This document shows, in pieces, positions 41,021 to 50,988 of a stretch of 64,000 bases of DNA; position 1 is the stretch's first letter, and the number at the start of each line of letters is the position of its first letter. Where the stretch lies: the NCBI GenBank assembly GCA_023251555.1, contig JAHEYN010000002.1, positions 92,654 through 156,653 on the forward strand, in the 5' to 3' direction. The DNA comes from Bacteroidota bacterium (lineage in GTDB: Bacteria; Bacteroidota; Bacteroidia; AKYH767-A; JAHEYN01). Made by a program: the position numbers and the translations under genes. A model generated the notes under the pieces. It had not been told where the DNA came from, did not search any database, and saw only the letters and a program-made list of their open reading frames with translations.

Positions 41021-43168
41021 ATGCCTTTGAAAAGTATTATAAAAATATTCCTGCCACTGGTGATGACGTTCTTCCCCGGAACGTTTTCTTTTTTATATGC
41101 CCAGAAAAAAGCTCTTTCCGATCATACCTACAAGTACGAATTGCTTAAGAAAAAAGGCCTGCTGCCTGCTCCTTCTCCCGCCTATAAGAAAGCTCCTTCT
41201 CCCGCAGTGATCTTTCCTTCGACTGATGCGGCAACCGCAGTTTCGAGTTGCAAATGCATGATTCCCCTTGACAGCACCTTCTCTGTAGTCCCGTTTGCGG
41301 AGGATTATGCTGTTGGCGTCCCGTCTCCTCCCGATTACAGGAACGATGACGGGTACACTGACACCATTACACTCCCTTTTTACTTTTGTTTTTATGGACA
41401 AAATGTGAATAAAGTCTTCATCAATAATAATGGAAATGTTTCTATAGGATCTCCTTATGATACATATACTGCCGAAACTTTTCCCTCCAGTAATTTCTCC
41501 ATGGTTGCACCTTTCTGGGCCGATGTGGATACCCGCGGCACGGGTAGCGGCATTGTCTATTATAAACTTACTCCCACCTACCTCGTGGTGAAATGGGATA
41601 CGGTGGGCTATTTTGATCAGTGGTATGATAAACTGAATACCTTCCAGCTGATCATGACAGATGGAAGCGACCCCATACTTCCCCCGGGAAACAATGTCTC
41701 CTTCTGCTATGGAGATATGCAGTGGACTACCGGGGATGCCTCCAGCGGGGTAGGTGGATTTGGAGGTTATGCCGCTACCGTTGGCGCTAACCAGGGAAAC
41801 GGAACCGATTATATACAGTTCGGGCAGTTTGACGCTCCCGGCACCTCTTACGACGGCCCGTTCAACAATCCGGACCAGATAAGCTGGCTCGACAATAAAT
41901 CGTTCTTCTTCAGCACATGCAGCAGCAGCAATATTCCGCCGGTTACCAACGGGATAAGTATTTGCGACACGCTGGAAGTATGTGAAGGCGATACGCTTGA
42001 CCTGAGTGTTTCATTTTTTTCTCCCGAACTGGGACAAATTACTACCGCTACCTGCCTGGCCCCGGGAGTGTCCAATTTCTCTGTGCTTAGCAATACTTCC
42101 GGAAATACAGCCGACCTGACCGTACGGCTTATTGCAGACGGCAGCAATTTCGGAACCAATGTACTCTCATTTTCAGGTACAGATGACGGCACTCCTCCTC
42201 AGACAACGACAACTGTTATAGTGGTGAAGATAGACACCTTCCTGCTGCCTTTACCGGTTATCAGCGGGAAAATTTATTATTGCGCGGGAGATACGGTACA
42301 ACTGGATGCAGGACCCGGGTACGATAGCTATCTTTGGAGTACCGGAGATACTTCCCGTACAATAAAAGTACTGCAGGGCCTTTATGCGGTGACTGTTACT
42401 GACGGACCCTGTTCAAAAAAATCTCCTCCGTTCCCTGTTGTGCTTGATGTCCCCCTACCTGTGATAGGCGGAATTCCCTTTATATGCGGGGGAGACAGCG
42501 CTTTGCTTATTGCCCCCTCGAATTATGATTCGTACCTGTGGTCAACCGGAGACAGTGATACTGCTGTTGTTACAGGCGCGGGAACATATACTGTGACAGT
42601 GGTTGACAGCAATGGCTGCACGGGCATTTCAAATCCCGTTACGGTTGTGTCAAGTCCCAAGCCGGTGGCAAACTTCTCCATTACACCTCCCGGAAATTCT
42701 TTCCCCGATCTTCCGGTGGAATATCATGACCTGTCTTCCGTTGCAGGAGGAGATTCGGTTATCAGTTGGTTCTGGTCGTTCGGAGATGATTCTGTTTCAA
42801 CGCTGAGAAACCCGGGGCATAAATATCCCATGCCGGGGAAATACAAGGTGTGCCAGCTTGTGAAAACCCCTGAAGGATGCTCAGATACCTTATGTATGGA
42901 TTATCTCGTTAAGCCTTACGGGGTGGAACCCCTGAATATTTTTACCCCCAACCAGAGCGGAGACAATGATAAAATGGTTTTCAGAAACCTTGAATATTTC
43001 CCGGGAAGCCGCCTGGTGGTATATAACAGGTGGGGTAATAAAATGTTTGAAAGCAAAGATTATAAGAACGATTGGGACGGGGGAGATGCCTCCGACGGGG
43101 TTTATTTTTACATTCTGAACCTCAGTGACGGAACTGCCCTGCATGGAACGGTAACGCTTATCAGGTAG
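41021..43168 (+). CDS. T9SS type B secreted protein with PKD domain, 715 aa
   Basis: Starts MPLKSIIKIFLPLVMTFFPG, a signal peptide. Residues ~85-300 contain NVSIGSPYDTYTAETFPSSN and MVAPFWADVDTRGTGSGIVY, typical of nidogen-like (NIDO) extracellular domains. Repeats of the form CGGDSALLIAPSNYDSYLWS / YCAGDTVQLDAGPGYDSYLW (gliding-type Ig repeats) follow, then a PKD domain (WFWSFGDDSVSTLRNPGHKY). The type B sorting domain is LNIFTPNQSGDND ... NRWGNKMFES ... HGTVTLIR. Likely a surface-anchored structural protein or adhesin. A palindromic hairpin follows its stop. Confidence 0.85.
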   Translation: MPLKSIIKIFLPLVMTFFPGTFSFLYAQKKALSDHTYKYELLKKKGLLPAPSPAYKKAPSPAVIFPSTDAATAVSSCKCMIPLDSTFSVVPFAEDYAVGVPSPPDYRNDDGYTDTITLPFYFCFYGQNVNKVFINNNGNVSIGSPYDTYTAETFPSSNFSMVAPFWADVDTRGTGSGIVYYKLTPTYLVVKWDTVGYFDQWYDKLNTFQLIMTDGSDPILPPGNNVSFCYGDMQWTTGDASSGVGGFGGYAATVGANQGNGTDYIQFGQFDAPGTSYDGPFNNPDQISWLDNKSFFFSTCSSSNIPPVTNGISICDTLEVCEGDTLDLSVSFFSPELGQITTATCLAPGVSNFSVLSNTSGNTADLTVRLIADGSNFGTNVLSFSGTDDGTPPQTTTTVIVVKIDTFLLPLPVISGKIYYCAGDTVQLDAGPGYDSYLWSTGDTSRTIKVLQGLYAVTVTDGPCSKKSPPFPVVLDVPLPVIGGIPFICGGDSALLIAPSNYDSYLWSTGDSDTAVVTGAGTYTVTVVDSNGCTGISNPVTVVSSPKPVANFSITPPGNSFPDLPVEYHDLSSVAGGDSVISWFWSFGDDSVSTLRNPGHKYPMPGKYKVCQLVKTPEGCSDTLCMDYLVKPYGVEPLNIFTPNQSGDNDKMVFRNLEYFPGSRLVVYNRWGNKMFESKDYKNDWDGGDASDGVYFYILNLSDGTALHGTVTLIR

Positions 43169-43180
43169 GCCTTTTTCTGT

Positions 43181-43200
43181 TTGAAAATTGCAATTTTCAA
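43181..43200 (+). terminator. Perfect 20-bp palindrome, probable terminator of the gene at 41021-43168
   Basis: TTGAAAATTG CAATTTTCAA is an exact palindrome able to form an 8-bp stem with a TGCA loop, followed by ATTTTTC as U tract, 12 bp after the stop. A dyad operator for the next gene is the alternative. Confidence 0.6.
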
Positions 43201-43273
43201 ATTTTTCATTAAGTTTGTAGGTTCTAAATATTTATTCTGCCATCCCTCCGGGAAGACATTAATAGACCTTAGT

Positions 43274-45319
43274 ATGAAAAAACATGTACTCTCCATTCTG
43301 GCGTTGCTCCTTTTTACATTTGCCGTCAATCCCGGTCTCACCTATGCAAGTCATTCCACTGCTGCAGACCTTACCTACAAATGCCTTGGCGGTAACCAGT
43401 ACCAGCTTACGCTCAAGTTTTATCGGGATTGCTCAGGGGTTGCAGCTCCTTCTTCAGTTACAGTAAGATACCAGTCTACCTCTCTCTCTTCGAGTGCCAG
43501 CGCAGTCCTCTACCCGATCCCCGGAACAGGGGACACCCTTCAGAATTCCAAATGTGTTGTCCAGACAGGATTCAGTTGCAGCGTATCCAACCTTTACCAT
43601 TATATCATCGAATGGATTTATCAGGGAACAGTGACGCTTCCTGGGGCCGCCTCCGACTGGATTTTCAGTTATGAACTTTGCTGCCGCAACCCCAACAACG
43701 TTTTACAAAATCCCACCAGCGAAAGTATTTATGTCAGCGCCTTCCTCGATAACGTTACTGCCCCGTGTAATAGTTCCCCCGTTTTCTCTACTCAGCCTGT
43801 TCCGTTCTTCTGTGTGGGGAACCTGTTTTATTATAACCAGCAGGCAACCGATGCTGACGGCGACTCTCTTGTTTTCTCCCTTGTGGATGCACAAACCTCT
43901 TCAGGGGCACTGATATCATACGTAAGTCCTTACTCCGCAACTTATCCCCTGGCGACCAACCCTCCCAATGGAGTGGTAATAGATCCCGCTACCGGGATAA
44001 TTACCTTCAAGCCTTCGGCCCAGATGATTAGCGTTATCTGTGTTCTTGTCAAAGAATACCGGAACGGGGTGCTCATCGGCTCTGTGAAACGGGATATGCA
44101 GGCCATTATAACTCCTAACTGTATCAATGTTCCCATTGATTATGTTCAGGATACTACGGTTGTGCCGAGTAAAGCCCTTGCACTTCATGGGCTTTGCGGC
44201 GACAGTGTTATACACGTTAAATTCACTAATCCCTTCCAGTGCGGGTCGGTATCACTTGACGGAACAGATTTCCGTATGCTTGATCCCGACGGAAACGCCA
44301 TCCCTATTATTGAAGCCAAAGGATTTAACTGCCTCGGCGGATTGTCGTCTGAACTGACACTTACAACATTCTTCCCTCTTTGTAAAAACGGGACATATCA
44401 CATTTGGTCAAAAATGGGGAATGACCTGCAAACGCTTTTAGGTGAGTGCGGTACGACTATGGTTCAGTTTGACAGCGTGGAATATATCATATCAGATTGC
44501 TTTACCGGTGCCCCGGATAATAAAAATGTAACGGTGGTAATTAACGATTATATAAATGTTATATGGGCGAAGCCGGCAGGGCTTGACCAGAGCAAGTTCC
44601 AGGAGTGGCAGATTTTCCGTTCCACCAATCCATGGGGGCCCGATACCCTGATAGGGAAAACTTTTGCTTTTAATGATACAACCTTCAATGATACCACGGC
44701 AGAGGTACACGTACGCCCATACTATTACAGGATTAATGTAATGCTAAATGCCTGTGCAAATTTCTTCTCTGATTCCATTGCGAGTATCTATCTCTTTGAA
44801 ACACCCCAGGGCGATACCACTAAATCCGACCTGACCTGGACTCCCTATATCGGTTGGTCCGGTCCTGAATACTCTGTAATGGAAAGCAAAGTTCCGGATA
44901 CGACCACATGGAAACCTGTGGGTACCACCACAAATACCTTCTACTCATACCAGCATCCTGCTGTGGAAGGACAGTATTTGCTGAAAGTGCAGACTGAAAA
45001 TACCTCCGGGACCAATTACTTTAAATCAGAATCCAACTGGCTCAGGCTTGATGTTATTGTTAAAGATATTCTTCCGCCGAATATTTTTACCCCTAACCGC
45101 GATGGGCATAACGACAACTTCGAAGTGATTAACCTTGAACAATATCCGCACAGCCATATCAGGATATATAACCGCTGGGGAACAAAAATTTATGAGAATG
45201 AAGATTACCAGAATAACTGGGACGGAGGCAAGATGTCCGACGGGGTTTATTATTATATCCTCAACCTTTGGGATGGGACATCAAGGCATGGTACCGTTAC
45301 TTTGCTGCGGAACCAGTAG
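43274..45319 (+). CDS. T9SS type B secreted protein, 681 aa, N-terminal module shared with the SprB-repeat adhesin
   Basis: ATG 43274 gives a signal peptide (KKHVLSILALLLFTFAVNPG); the frame from 43181 starts inside a palindrome and is rejected. The N-terminal module SHSTAADLTYKCLGGNQYQL, YRDC, ELCCRNP, SSPVFSTQPVPFFC, ATDADGDSLVFSL and EYRNGVLIGSVKRDMQ is homologous to that of the 37918-40713 protein. Fibronectin-like segments follow (VVINDYINVIWAKPAGLDQS). The type B sorting domain is PPNIFTPNRDGHNDNF ... NRWGTKIYEN ... HGTVTLLRNQ. Expected on the cell surface. Confidence 0.86.
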   Translation: MKKHVLSILALLLFTFAVNPGLTYASHSTAADLTYKCLGGNQYQLTLKFYRDCSGVAAPSSVTVRYQSTSLSSSASAVLYPIPGTGDTLQNSKCVVQTGFSCSVSNLYHYIIEWIYQGTVTLPGAASDWIFSYELCCRNPNNVLQNPTSESIYVSAFLDNVTAPCNSSPVFSTQPVPFFCVGNLFYYNQQATDADGDSLVFSLVDAQTSSGALISYVSPYSATYPLATNPPNGVVIDPATGIITFKPSAQMISVICVLVKEYRNGVLIGSVKRDMQAIITPNCINVPIDYVQDTTVVPSKALALHGLCGDSVIHVKFTNPFQCGSVSLDGTDFRMLDPDGNAIPIIEAKGFNCLGGLSSELTLTTFFPLCKNGTYHIWSKMGNDLQTLLGECGTTMVQFDSVEYIISDCFTGAPDNKNVTVVINDYINVIWAKPAGLDQSKFQEWQIFRSTNPWGPDTLIGKTFAFNDTTFNDTTAEVHVRPYYYRINVMLNACANFFSDSIASIYLFETPQGDTTKSDLTWTPYIGWSGPEYSVMESKVPDTTTWKPVGTTTNTFYSYQHPAVEGQYLLKVQTENTSGTNYFKSESNWLRLDVIVKDILPPNIFTPNRDGHNDNFEVINLEQYPHSHIRIYNRWGTKIYENEDYQNNWDGGKMSDGVYYYILNLWDGTSRHGTVTLLRNQ

Positions 45320-45382
45320 GACAATCACCCCTCTTCTGTATTTTCACATGTTTTTGAAAAATTAAATGGAGGTATTTTATTT

Positions 45383-46336
45383 ATGAAAGTTACCGAACAT
45401 CTTAAAAAAGCCAAGTCCACTCTTTTCTCAATCGAGATATTACCCCCTCTCCGCGGGAAGAGCATACAGTCTATTTTCGAATGCATTGACCCTCTGATGG
45501 AGTTTAAACCTCCCTTTATTGATGTGACATACCACAGGGAGGAATATATTTACAAGAAGAAAGAAGGCGGCTACCTTGAAAAAATTTCTATCCGTAAGCG
45601 GCCCGGTACGGTCGGCATCTGTGCCGCCATCATCAACAGGTATAAGACAGATGCTGTGCCGCATATTATTTGCGGAGGTTTCTCAAAACATGAAACCGAA
45701 AATGCGCTCATAGACCTCCAGTTTCTTGGGATTGACAATATACTGGCTATCCGCGGGGATGCCATTAAATCAGAAGCGGCTTTTATTCCTGAACCTGACG
45801 GCCATGGCTACGCAATTGACCTGATAAAGCAGATCGTTCACATGAACAAAGGAAAATATCTTGATGATGAACTTCAGGATGCAACTCCTGTAAGCTTCTG
45901 TATCGGGGTAGCAGGTTATCCCGAAAAACATTTTGAAGCTCCTAACATCAAATCGGATATGAAGCACCTCAAAGCCAAAATAGATGCAGGAAGCGACTAT
46001 ATTGTCACACAGATGTTTTTTGATAACCAGAAATATTTTGACTTTGTAAAAAAATGCCGGGAGATGCATATTAATGTTCCCGTCATTCCCGGTCTTAAGC
46101 CCATCACCACGAAAAAACAGGCAGCGATCCTTCCCAAAACATTCCATATTGATATTCCCGAGGATCTGCTTGAAGAAGTTGAGAAATGCAAAACCGACAA
46201 GGACGTAAGGGAGGTCGGTATTGAGTGGTGTATACAGCAATCCAGAGAATTAAAAAAGTTCGGGGTGCCCTGCCTGCATTACTATACAATGGGCTCTGCC
46301 GAAAATACCAGGAGAATAGCCAGTAAAATTTTCTAG
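45383..46336 (+). CDS. metF: Methylenetetrahydrofolate reductase
   Basis: Reduces 5,10-methylene-THF to 5-methyl-THF for methionine synthesis, using FAD. The TIM-barrel signatures are FSIEILPPLRGKSIQSIFE, FIDVTYH, DNILAIRGDAI, PVSFCIGVAGYPEKHFEAPN and IVTQMFFDN, with VPVIPGLKPITTKKQ. 317 aa, normal. GGAGG at 45368-45372 acts as a Shine-Dalgarno 10 bp before the ATG. It converges on the riboflavin synthase gene. Neighbouring type-B genes are functionally unrelated. Confidence 0.95.
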   Translation: MKVTEHLKKAKSTLFSIEILPPLRGKSIQSIFECIDPLMEFKPPFIDVTYHREEYIYKKKEGGYLEKISIRKRPGTVGICAAIINRYKTDAVPHIICGGFSKHETENALIDLQFLGIDNILAIRGDAIKSEAAFIPEPDGHGYAIDLIKQIVHMNKGKYLDDELQDATPVSFCIGVAGYPEKHFEAPNIKSDMKHLKAKIDAGSDYIVTQMFFDNQKYFDFVKKCREMHINVPVIPGLKPITTKKQAAILPKTFHIDIPEDLLEEVEKCKTDKDVREVGIEWCIQQSRELKKFGVPCLHYYTMGSAENTRRIASKIF

Positions 46337-46348
46337 CGCAACGGCTTT

Positions 46349-46933
46349 TTATAATCCCTGCGCTGCTGCTGCATATTTCCCGATAATATCAAATTCAAGG
46401 TTAACGACGTCTCCTTCTTTTACTAAGTGAAAAGTGGTATGGGCAAAAGTATGGGGGATGACTATTACGGAAAATAAATGCCCTTTGCATGATGCAACCG
46501 TAAGACTCACACCATTGACTGCTATTGAACCTTTCGGGACAATCAGCGCAGTTTTCCCTGGAGTATATTTAAACTCAAAAAACAGACTTCCCTTACGGTC
46601 TTCAATTTTAGTGCAGACAGCTGTCTGGTCAATATGGCCCTGGACGATATGCCCGTCGAACCTTCCGTTTGCCGGCATTGCACGCTCCAGATTAAGTTTA
46701 TCCCCCACCCGCAATAAACCGAGATTGGTTCTCGCAAGTGTTTCTGCAACTGCTGTAACGGAATAGGTATTCCCGGAAATGGAAGTCACGGTAAGGCACA
46801 CCCCGTTGTGTGCAACACTCTGGTCCTTTTTAAGCTCAGGCGCAAAACACGCTTCGACATTTAAAACAAGATTCGTTTTCTCCTTCTTTATCCCGGCAAT
46901 AGTGCCTGTGGTTTCAATAATGCCTGTGAACAT
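46349..46933 (-). CDS. ribE: Riboflavin synthase, alpha subunit
   Basis: Dismutates two 6,7-dimethyl-8-ribityllumazines to riboflavin. Starts MFTGIIETTGTIAGI, the universal N-terminus. Two lumazine-binding repeats follow: the first has the VAHNGVCLTVTSI and LARTNLGLLRVGDKLNLERA segments, the second GSIAVNGVSLTVAS and VNLEFDIIGKY. 194 aa. Followed by metF (convergent) and preceded by the large type-B gene on the same strand, 5 bp away from its end. No FMN riboswitch is seen. Confidence 0.95.
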   Translation of the reverse strand: MFTGIIETTGTIAGIKKEKTNLVLNVEACFAPELKKDQSVAHNGVCLTVTSISGNTYSVTAVAETLARTNLGLLRVGDKLNLERAMPANGRFDGHIVQGHIDQTAVCTKIEDRKGSLFFEFKYTPGKTALIVPKGSIAVNGVSLTVASCKGHLFSVIVIPHTFAHTTFHLVKEGDVVNLEFDIIGKYAAAAQGL

Positions 46934-46938
46934 GAGGT

Positions 46939-49653
46939 TTAACGTATCAGGTGCAGGAAGCCTTTCAGGTTTTCCGATCTTATGCCGTCAAGGTGGATGA
47001 AATAAACCGTGCAGAGGTAATAATAAACTCCATCCGGGGAAGGCCTTTTTGTATAGAGATTGATGCCGTCCCAGTTAATATCGGGATTGACGGAAGTAAA
47101 GACCTGCTCTCCCCACCGGTTGAAAATCCTGATATTGATTTCTTTCACGAAACGATAAGGGAACGGATGAAAGAGATCGTTAGTCCCATTATTATCAGGA
47201 GTAAAAATATTGGGAAGCGTGTATACCGGGCAATTGTCAATACAGAGGGGGGGGGCCTTAACACTTTCATTGCCTGCAGAGTCATATGCAAGAACATAGT
47301 AGCATCCGGCGATCGACTGTACCAGCGTATCATGAAGGAATGTGGTATCGGCAGGCGAACTGAGGGAGGCGATCAGGGCATACTCCCCACCGGCAAAGGG
47401 AGTGTAATAGATATGGTATCCCAGAACATCGTCCGAGCAGGAATTATTGGGATTGTTCCATGTCAGAAAATTCTGAAATTTTTCACAATCCGGAAAAACA
47501 GATGAAAGAGGAGTACAGGGAGCAACATTATCTTCCGGTGCCGCACATTTTTCTTCGGAGAAATTAATGATCGGATTTACAAAGCCTCCCACGGAATACT
47601 GACCAACACTTCTCACCTTATAGCAATAAGCAGTATCGTTTGCGAGGCCTGAATCTGCATATTGCCTCAGCACTGAGGTCCCAATGGAATCAAACACACC
47701 TGTGAGATGATTTTTTCGGAAGATGTCGTACCTGTAGTTATCCCAGGGGACATGCTCCTCCCACGACAGGATGATCTTGTTGTCCGTAGGAGCAAGGGTA
47801 AGATATACAGAGGATGCTGTTAAGGACTCACCGATAAAATATCTCGCAGGAATATCATTGTATAAGGCTGTCTTATAAGAATATGGAACCCCAAGGGTGT
47901 TAACAGGAGCATGAATATCTGTAAATACAGTATCATTCAGTCCGCCATTTGTACCTAAGGAGTCGATAAGATTAAAGCCTCCCCCGGTAAAGTCTTCAGA
48001 ACGGTATATAAGATATTTATAAGGGCCGGGGAATTGAATAGTATCCAGTTCTGTAGGTTTAGACCATGCAACATAGATAGATCCGTTACCGGGATCGGTG
48101 ATTTTAATATCCACATTGGTAATGACAGGAAGGTCTTTTTTAAGTTGTGTACATACCTGTGTGGAAGCACAGCTCTCGGCATTATCGGGATATACTGCTA
48201 CTACAATATAACAGTAGTCAACTCCGTGGGTGAGGCCTGTTCCCCCGTTATTGTCAGTGAAAAAAGTGTTATTCAGGCTGTCGAGGGAGGCTATCAGTAC
48301 ATAGCCCGTGGAATCAGGAACCCCGGTAGTACAGGGGCAGGGTATACTGCCGGAGTATATCCCTGTTTTCCGGTACAGTTTGTAGCCAATGGCTTGTGTG
48401 CAGGGGCTGGGGCTCCATGTAAGTTTAATGCTGTTTCCGATCGGTGAAGCGGTCAGATTCTGAACCGGCGGAGCCACTACGGTAATATTGGCTGTCCTGA
48501 GATCAACAAGGTGTACCTTGTTGCCACTGTCTTCGGCCCTGAACAGCACCTGGTAAGGGTATTTGCGTATATGGCTGCAATTGGTAACCCAGGAAAATGC
48601 TCCTGTCACGGATCCAAATCCCGAAATTCCCTGAGAGAAGCCAGCGGGTCCGGATGCTACTTTGAATGGGATTCCGGATGCTGTAAGCGTAACTTTATTA
48701 TTATCCGGATCCGAAGCATGGACATTAAAAAACAGGGAGTCACCGGCTGCTATACAGAAATCGGGAAGAGGATCAATTTCTGGAGGCGTATTATTGCAGG
48801 CATCAATGATAATTTCCATGTCTCTCGTAACAAATCCGATTTTGACCGGGACCCCGTTTATCTTTCTCCATTCTTCAATATGAAATGCAAGATTGTATTT
48901 TCCGATCATCTGAGGGCTGTCCCATACGAGGTCGCCGATTATGGCATCCAGTGTAAGAGATCCGGTGGCTGAGGTTCCCCCGGGCCAGTAATTAGGGTAA
49001 GTGTACCCGGAAATGTCTGCGCCCCCCTGCCCTTTGCAGATAACCAGCTTGTAGGAAAGGCTGTCGCCGTCAGGGTCAAATGCAAGAGGGTTATGCTTGA
49101 AGGGTTGTCCGACACACCCGTTATCAAGCGGGGGATAATAAAGCACGGGTGAGTTATTATATCCTACGGCATTATTAATAAGAATGACAGTCTGAAGATA
49201 AAAAGGAGTGTTCACCGAATTAGGAATATTGGCTACCTGGTCCACACGGTTAGGGTCTTCGCAGGAAATGACATAAGTGCTTGGCCCGCTGTAGGTATGG
49301 GTTCCATAATAATAATTGAGTTTGGTGCCGCTCCCGATATAGTCGCCGTCCGGGATGCTGTCCCCGTCAAGATCCGGACCGTTGGCCCTGAACACAGTGT
49401 CAGTTTTCCCGTCACCCCAGTTAAGCTCAAGCTGGGGGCGGTCTGCCGGTGCTGCGGAATCGGTATAAGTAGTGATGAGCGCCTGATAAGTAAGTCCGTA
49501 CTTATAGGTAAAAGTAATTTCACCGGCTTTGTTATGAGTGGCAAAGGAGGGATGTGGTGTAAAGAAAATCACAACAAGGAAGAAAAAAGTACAGGAGGCA
49601 ACTTTCACCCTTGTTGTGTTAATCCCATTTATGATCTTTCTCCCGTCCGGCAT
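46939..49653 (-). CDS. T9SS type B secreted protein with fibronectin-like domains, 904 aa
   Basis: The chosen ATG (49653, MPDGRKIINGINTTRVKV) precedes a signal segment CTFFFLVVIFFTPHPSFA; ATG 49704 is the alternative. The N-terminal module ATHNKAGEITFTYKYGLTYQ, NNSPVLYYPPLDNGC, AFDPDGDSLSYKL and HIEEWRKINGVPVKIGFVTR matches the modules of the proteins at 37918 and 43274 with more divergence. Several fibronectin type III-like repeats (~440-800: IKLTWSPSPCTQAIGYKLYR, IYVAWSKPTELDT, IILSWEEHVPWDNYRYDIFR, FQNFLTWNNPNNSCSDDVLG) lead to the type B sorting domain (LPNIFTPDNNGTNDLF...FLHLIR). Surface-exposed; ligand unknown. Confidence 0.85.
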   Translation of the reverse strand: MPDGRKIINGINTTRVKVASCTFFFLVVIFFTPHPSFATHNKAGEITFTYKYGLTYQALITTYTDSAAPADRPQLELNWGDGKTDTVFRANGPDLDGDSIPDGDYIGSGTKLNYYYGTHTYSGPSTYVISCEDPNRVDQVANIPNSVNTPFYLQTVILINNAVGYNNSPVLYYPPLDNGCVGQPFKHNPLAFDPDGDSLSYKLVICKGQGGADISGYTYPNYWPGGTSATGSLTLDAIIGDLVWDSPQMIGKYNLAFHIEEWRKINGVPVKIGFVTRDMEIIIDACNNTPPEIDPLPDFCIAAGDSLFFNVHASDPDNNKVTLTASGIPFKVASGPAGFSQGISGFGSVTGAFSWVTNCSHIRKYPYQVLFRAEDSGNKVHLVDLRTANITVVAPPVQNLTASPIGNSIKLTWSPSPCTQAIGYKLYRKTGIYSGSIPCPCTTGVPDSTGYVLIASLDSLNNTFFTDNNGGTGLTHGVDYCYIVVAVYPDNAESCASTQVCTQLKKDLPVITNVDIKITDPGNGSIYVAWSKPTELDTIQFPGPYKYLIYRSEDFTGGGFNLIDSLGTNGGLNDTVFTDIHAPVNTLGVPYSYKTALYNDIPARYFIGESLTASSVYLTLAPTDNKIILSWEEHVPWDNYRYDIFRKNHLTGVFDSIGTSVLRQYADSGLANDTAYCYKVRSVGQYSVGGFVNPIINFSEEKCAAPEDNVAPCTPLSSVFPDCEKFQNFLTWNNPNNSCSDDVLGYHIYYTPFAGGEYALIASLSSPADTTFLHDTLVQSIAGCYYVLAYDSAGNESVKAPPLCIDNCPVYTLPNIFTPDNNGTNDLFHPFPYRFVKEINIRIFNRWGEQVFTSVNPDINWDGINLYTKRPSPDGVYYYLCTVYFIHLDGIRSENLKGFLHLIR

Positions 49654-49827
49654 TAATTTATTATCCCGGGTAAAACGGGCATTCATGCGGCTCATTGCTC
49701 TCATACTTACAAATTTACTTCTTATTTGTGAGATTTGCCCGGCGAAAAGACTGTTTAAAGCGGCTGTGAAGAATGCAACTTTGTTTTTCTCATTATACCA
49801 TGTTAATTTTAACACTTTATTTGTGGG

Positions 49828-50988
49828 ATGATATCTGACCTTCCGTTAACCGTAAAATCAAAACTTCCGCATAGCGGCACAACCATCTTCTCGGTTATGA
49901 GTGCTCTTGCAAATGAGTACAGGGCTATTAACCTTTCCCAGGGCTTCCCAAACTTTGAATCATCGGCGGAACTGATCAGTCTCGTAACTCAATACATGCA
50001 GAAGGGATACAACCAGTATGCTCCCATGCAGGGTGTTATGCTGCTGCGGGAAGCAATTGCAGAAAAAATGGAACGTCTTTACGGGGCGAAGTATAACCCC
50101 GAAAGCGAAATCAATATTACCTCCGGAGGAACTCAGGCGATATACACTGCTATTACTGCCGTGATAAGAGAGGGAGATGAGGTAATAGTGCTTGAGCCTG
50201 CTTATGATTGTTACGCTCCTGCCATTTTACTCAACGGAGGCATTCCGGTATATGTTAGCCTTAAACAACCGGATTATCATATTGACTGGGCGGAGGTCCA
50301 AAAAGCAATCACTCCCCGAACAAGGATGATCATGATTAATACACCTCATAACCCGAGCGGTGCGGTGATGCAGGAAAAAGACATGCGCGAACTGGAACGC
50401 ATTACCAGAGATACCGATATCATGATTTTAAGCGATGAAGTTTATGAACATCTTGTATTCGATGGCCGGGAACATCGCGGCATTGCGTGCTATCCGTCCC
50501 TCGCGGAGCGAAGTTTTGTGATTTATTCTTTCGGAAAAACATATCATAACACGGGATGGAAAATGGGCTATTGTCTCGCGCCAGTGAGTCTTATGAGCGA
50601 ATTCAGAAAAGTGCACCAGTACCTGGTTTTTTCCAGCAATACGCCGGTGCAGTATGCATTGGCCGATTATATGAAAAATAACAGGGACTACACAGGGCTT
50701 AATAAATTTTACGAGGAGAAGCGGGACTTCTTTCTCGGGAAGATAAAAAATTCCCGTTTCAAATTTTCCCCGGCACCTGGTTCATACTTCCAGTTACTTG
50801 ATTATAGCGGGATTACTTCCGAAGGAGATTTTGATTTTGCCGTAAGGCTTACAAAAGAACATGGGGTGGCATCTGTCCCCGTGTCTGCGTTTTACCATCA
50901 TCCTGCTGACAATAAATTATTACGCTTCTGTTTTGCCAAGACAGAGGAAACTCTTGAAAAAGCAGCGGAAAGACTATGCAGGATCTGA
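49828..50988 (+). CDS. Class I/II aminotransferase, methionine (keto-methionine) aminotransferase-like
   Basis: PLP-dependent fold-type I enzyme, 386 aa. Markers include NLSQGFPNFESSAELISLV, NQYAPMQGVMLLREAIAEKM, NITSGGTQAIYTAI, NTPHNPSGAVM (Asn-Pro), ILSDEVYEHLVFDG (Asp for the PLP nitrogen) and FGKTYHNTGWKMGY (catalytic Lys). The YQYAPMQG-type sequence and overlap with an omega-amidase gene match the YbdL-type branch that transaminates 4-methylthio-2-oxobutyrate with glutamine. Glutamine as amino donor is inferred from the partner. The last 13 bp overlap the amidase gene. Confidence 0.85.
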   Translation: MISDLPLTVKSKLPHSGTTIFSVMSALANEYRAINLSQGFPNFESSAELISLVTQYMQKGYNQYAPMQGVMLLREAIAEKMERLYGAKYNPESEINITSGGTQAIYTAITAVIREGDEVIVLEPAYDCYAPAILLNGGIPVYVSLKQPDYHIDWAEVQKAITPRTRMIMINTPHNPSGAVMQEKDMRELERITRDTDIMILSDEVYEHLVFDGREHRGIACYPSLAERSFVIYSFGKTYHNTGWKMGYCLAPVSLMSEFRKVHQYLVFSSNTPVQYALADYMKNNRDYTGLNKFYEEKRDFFLGKIKNSRFKFSPAPGSYFQLLDYSGITSEGDFDFAVRLTKEHGVASVPVSAFYHHPADNKLLRFCFAKTEETLEKAAERLCRI

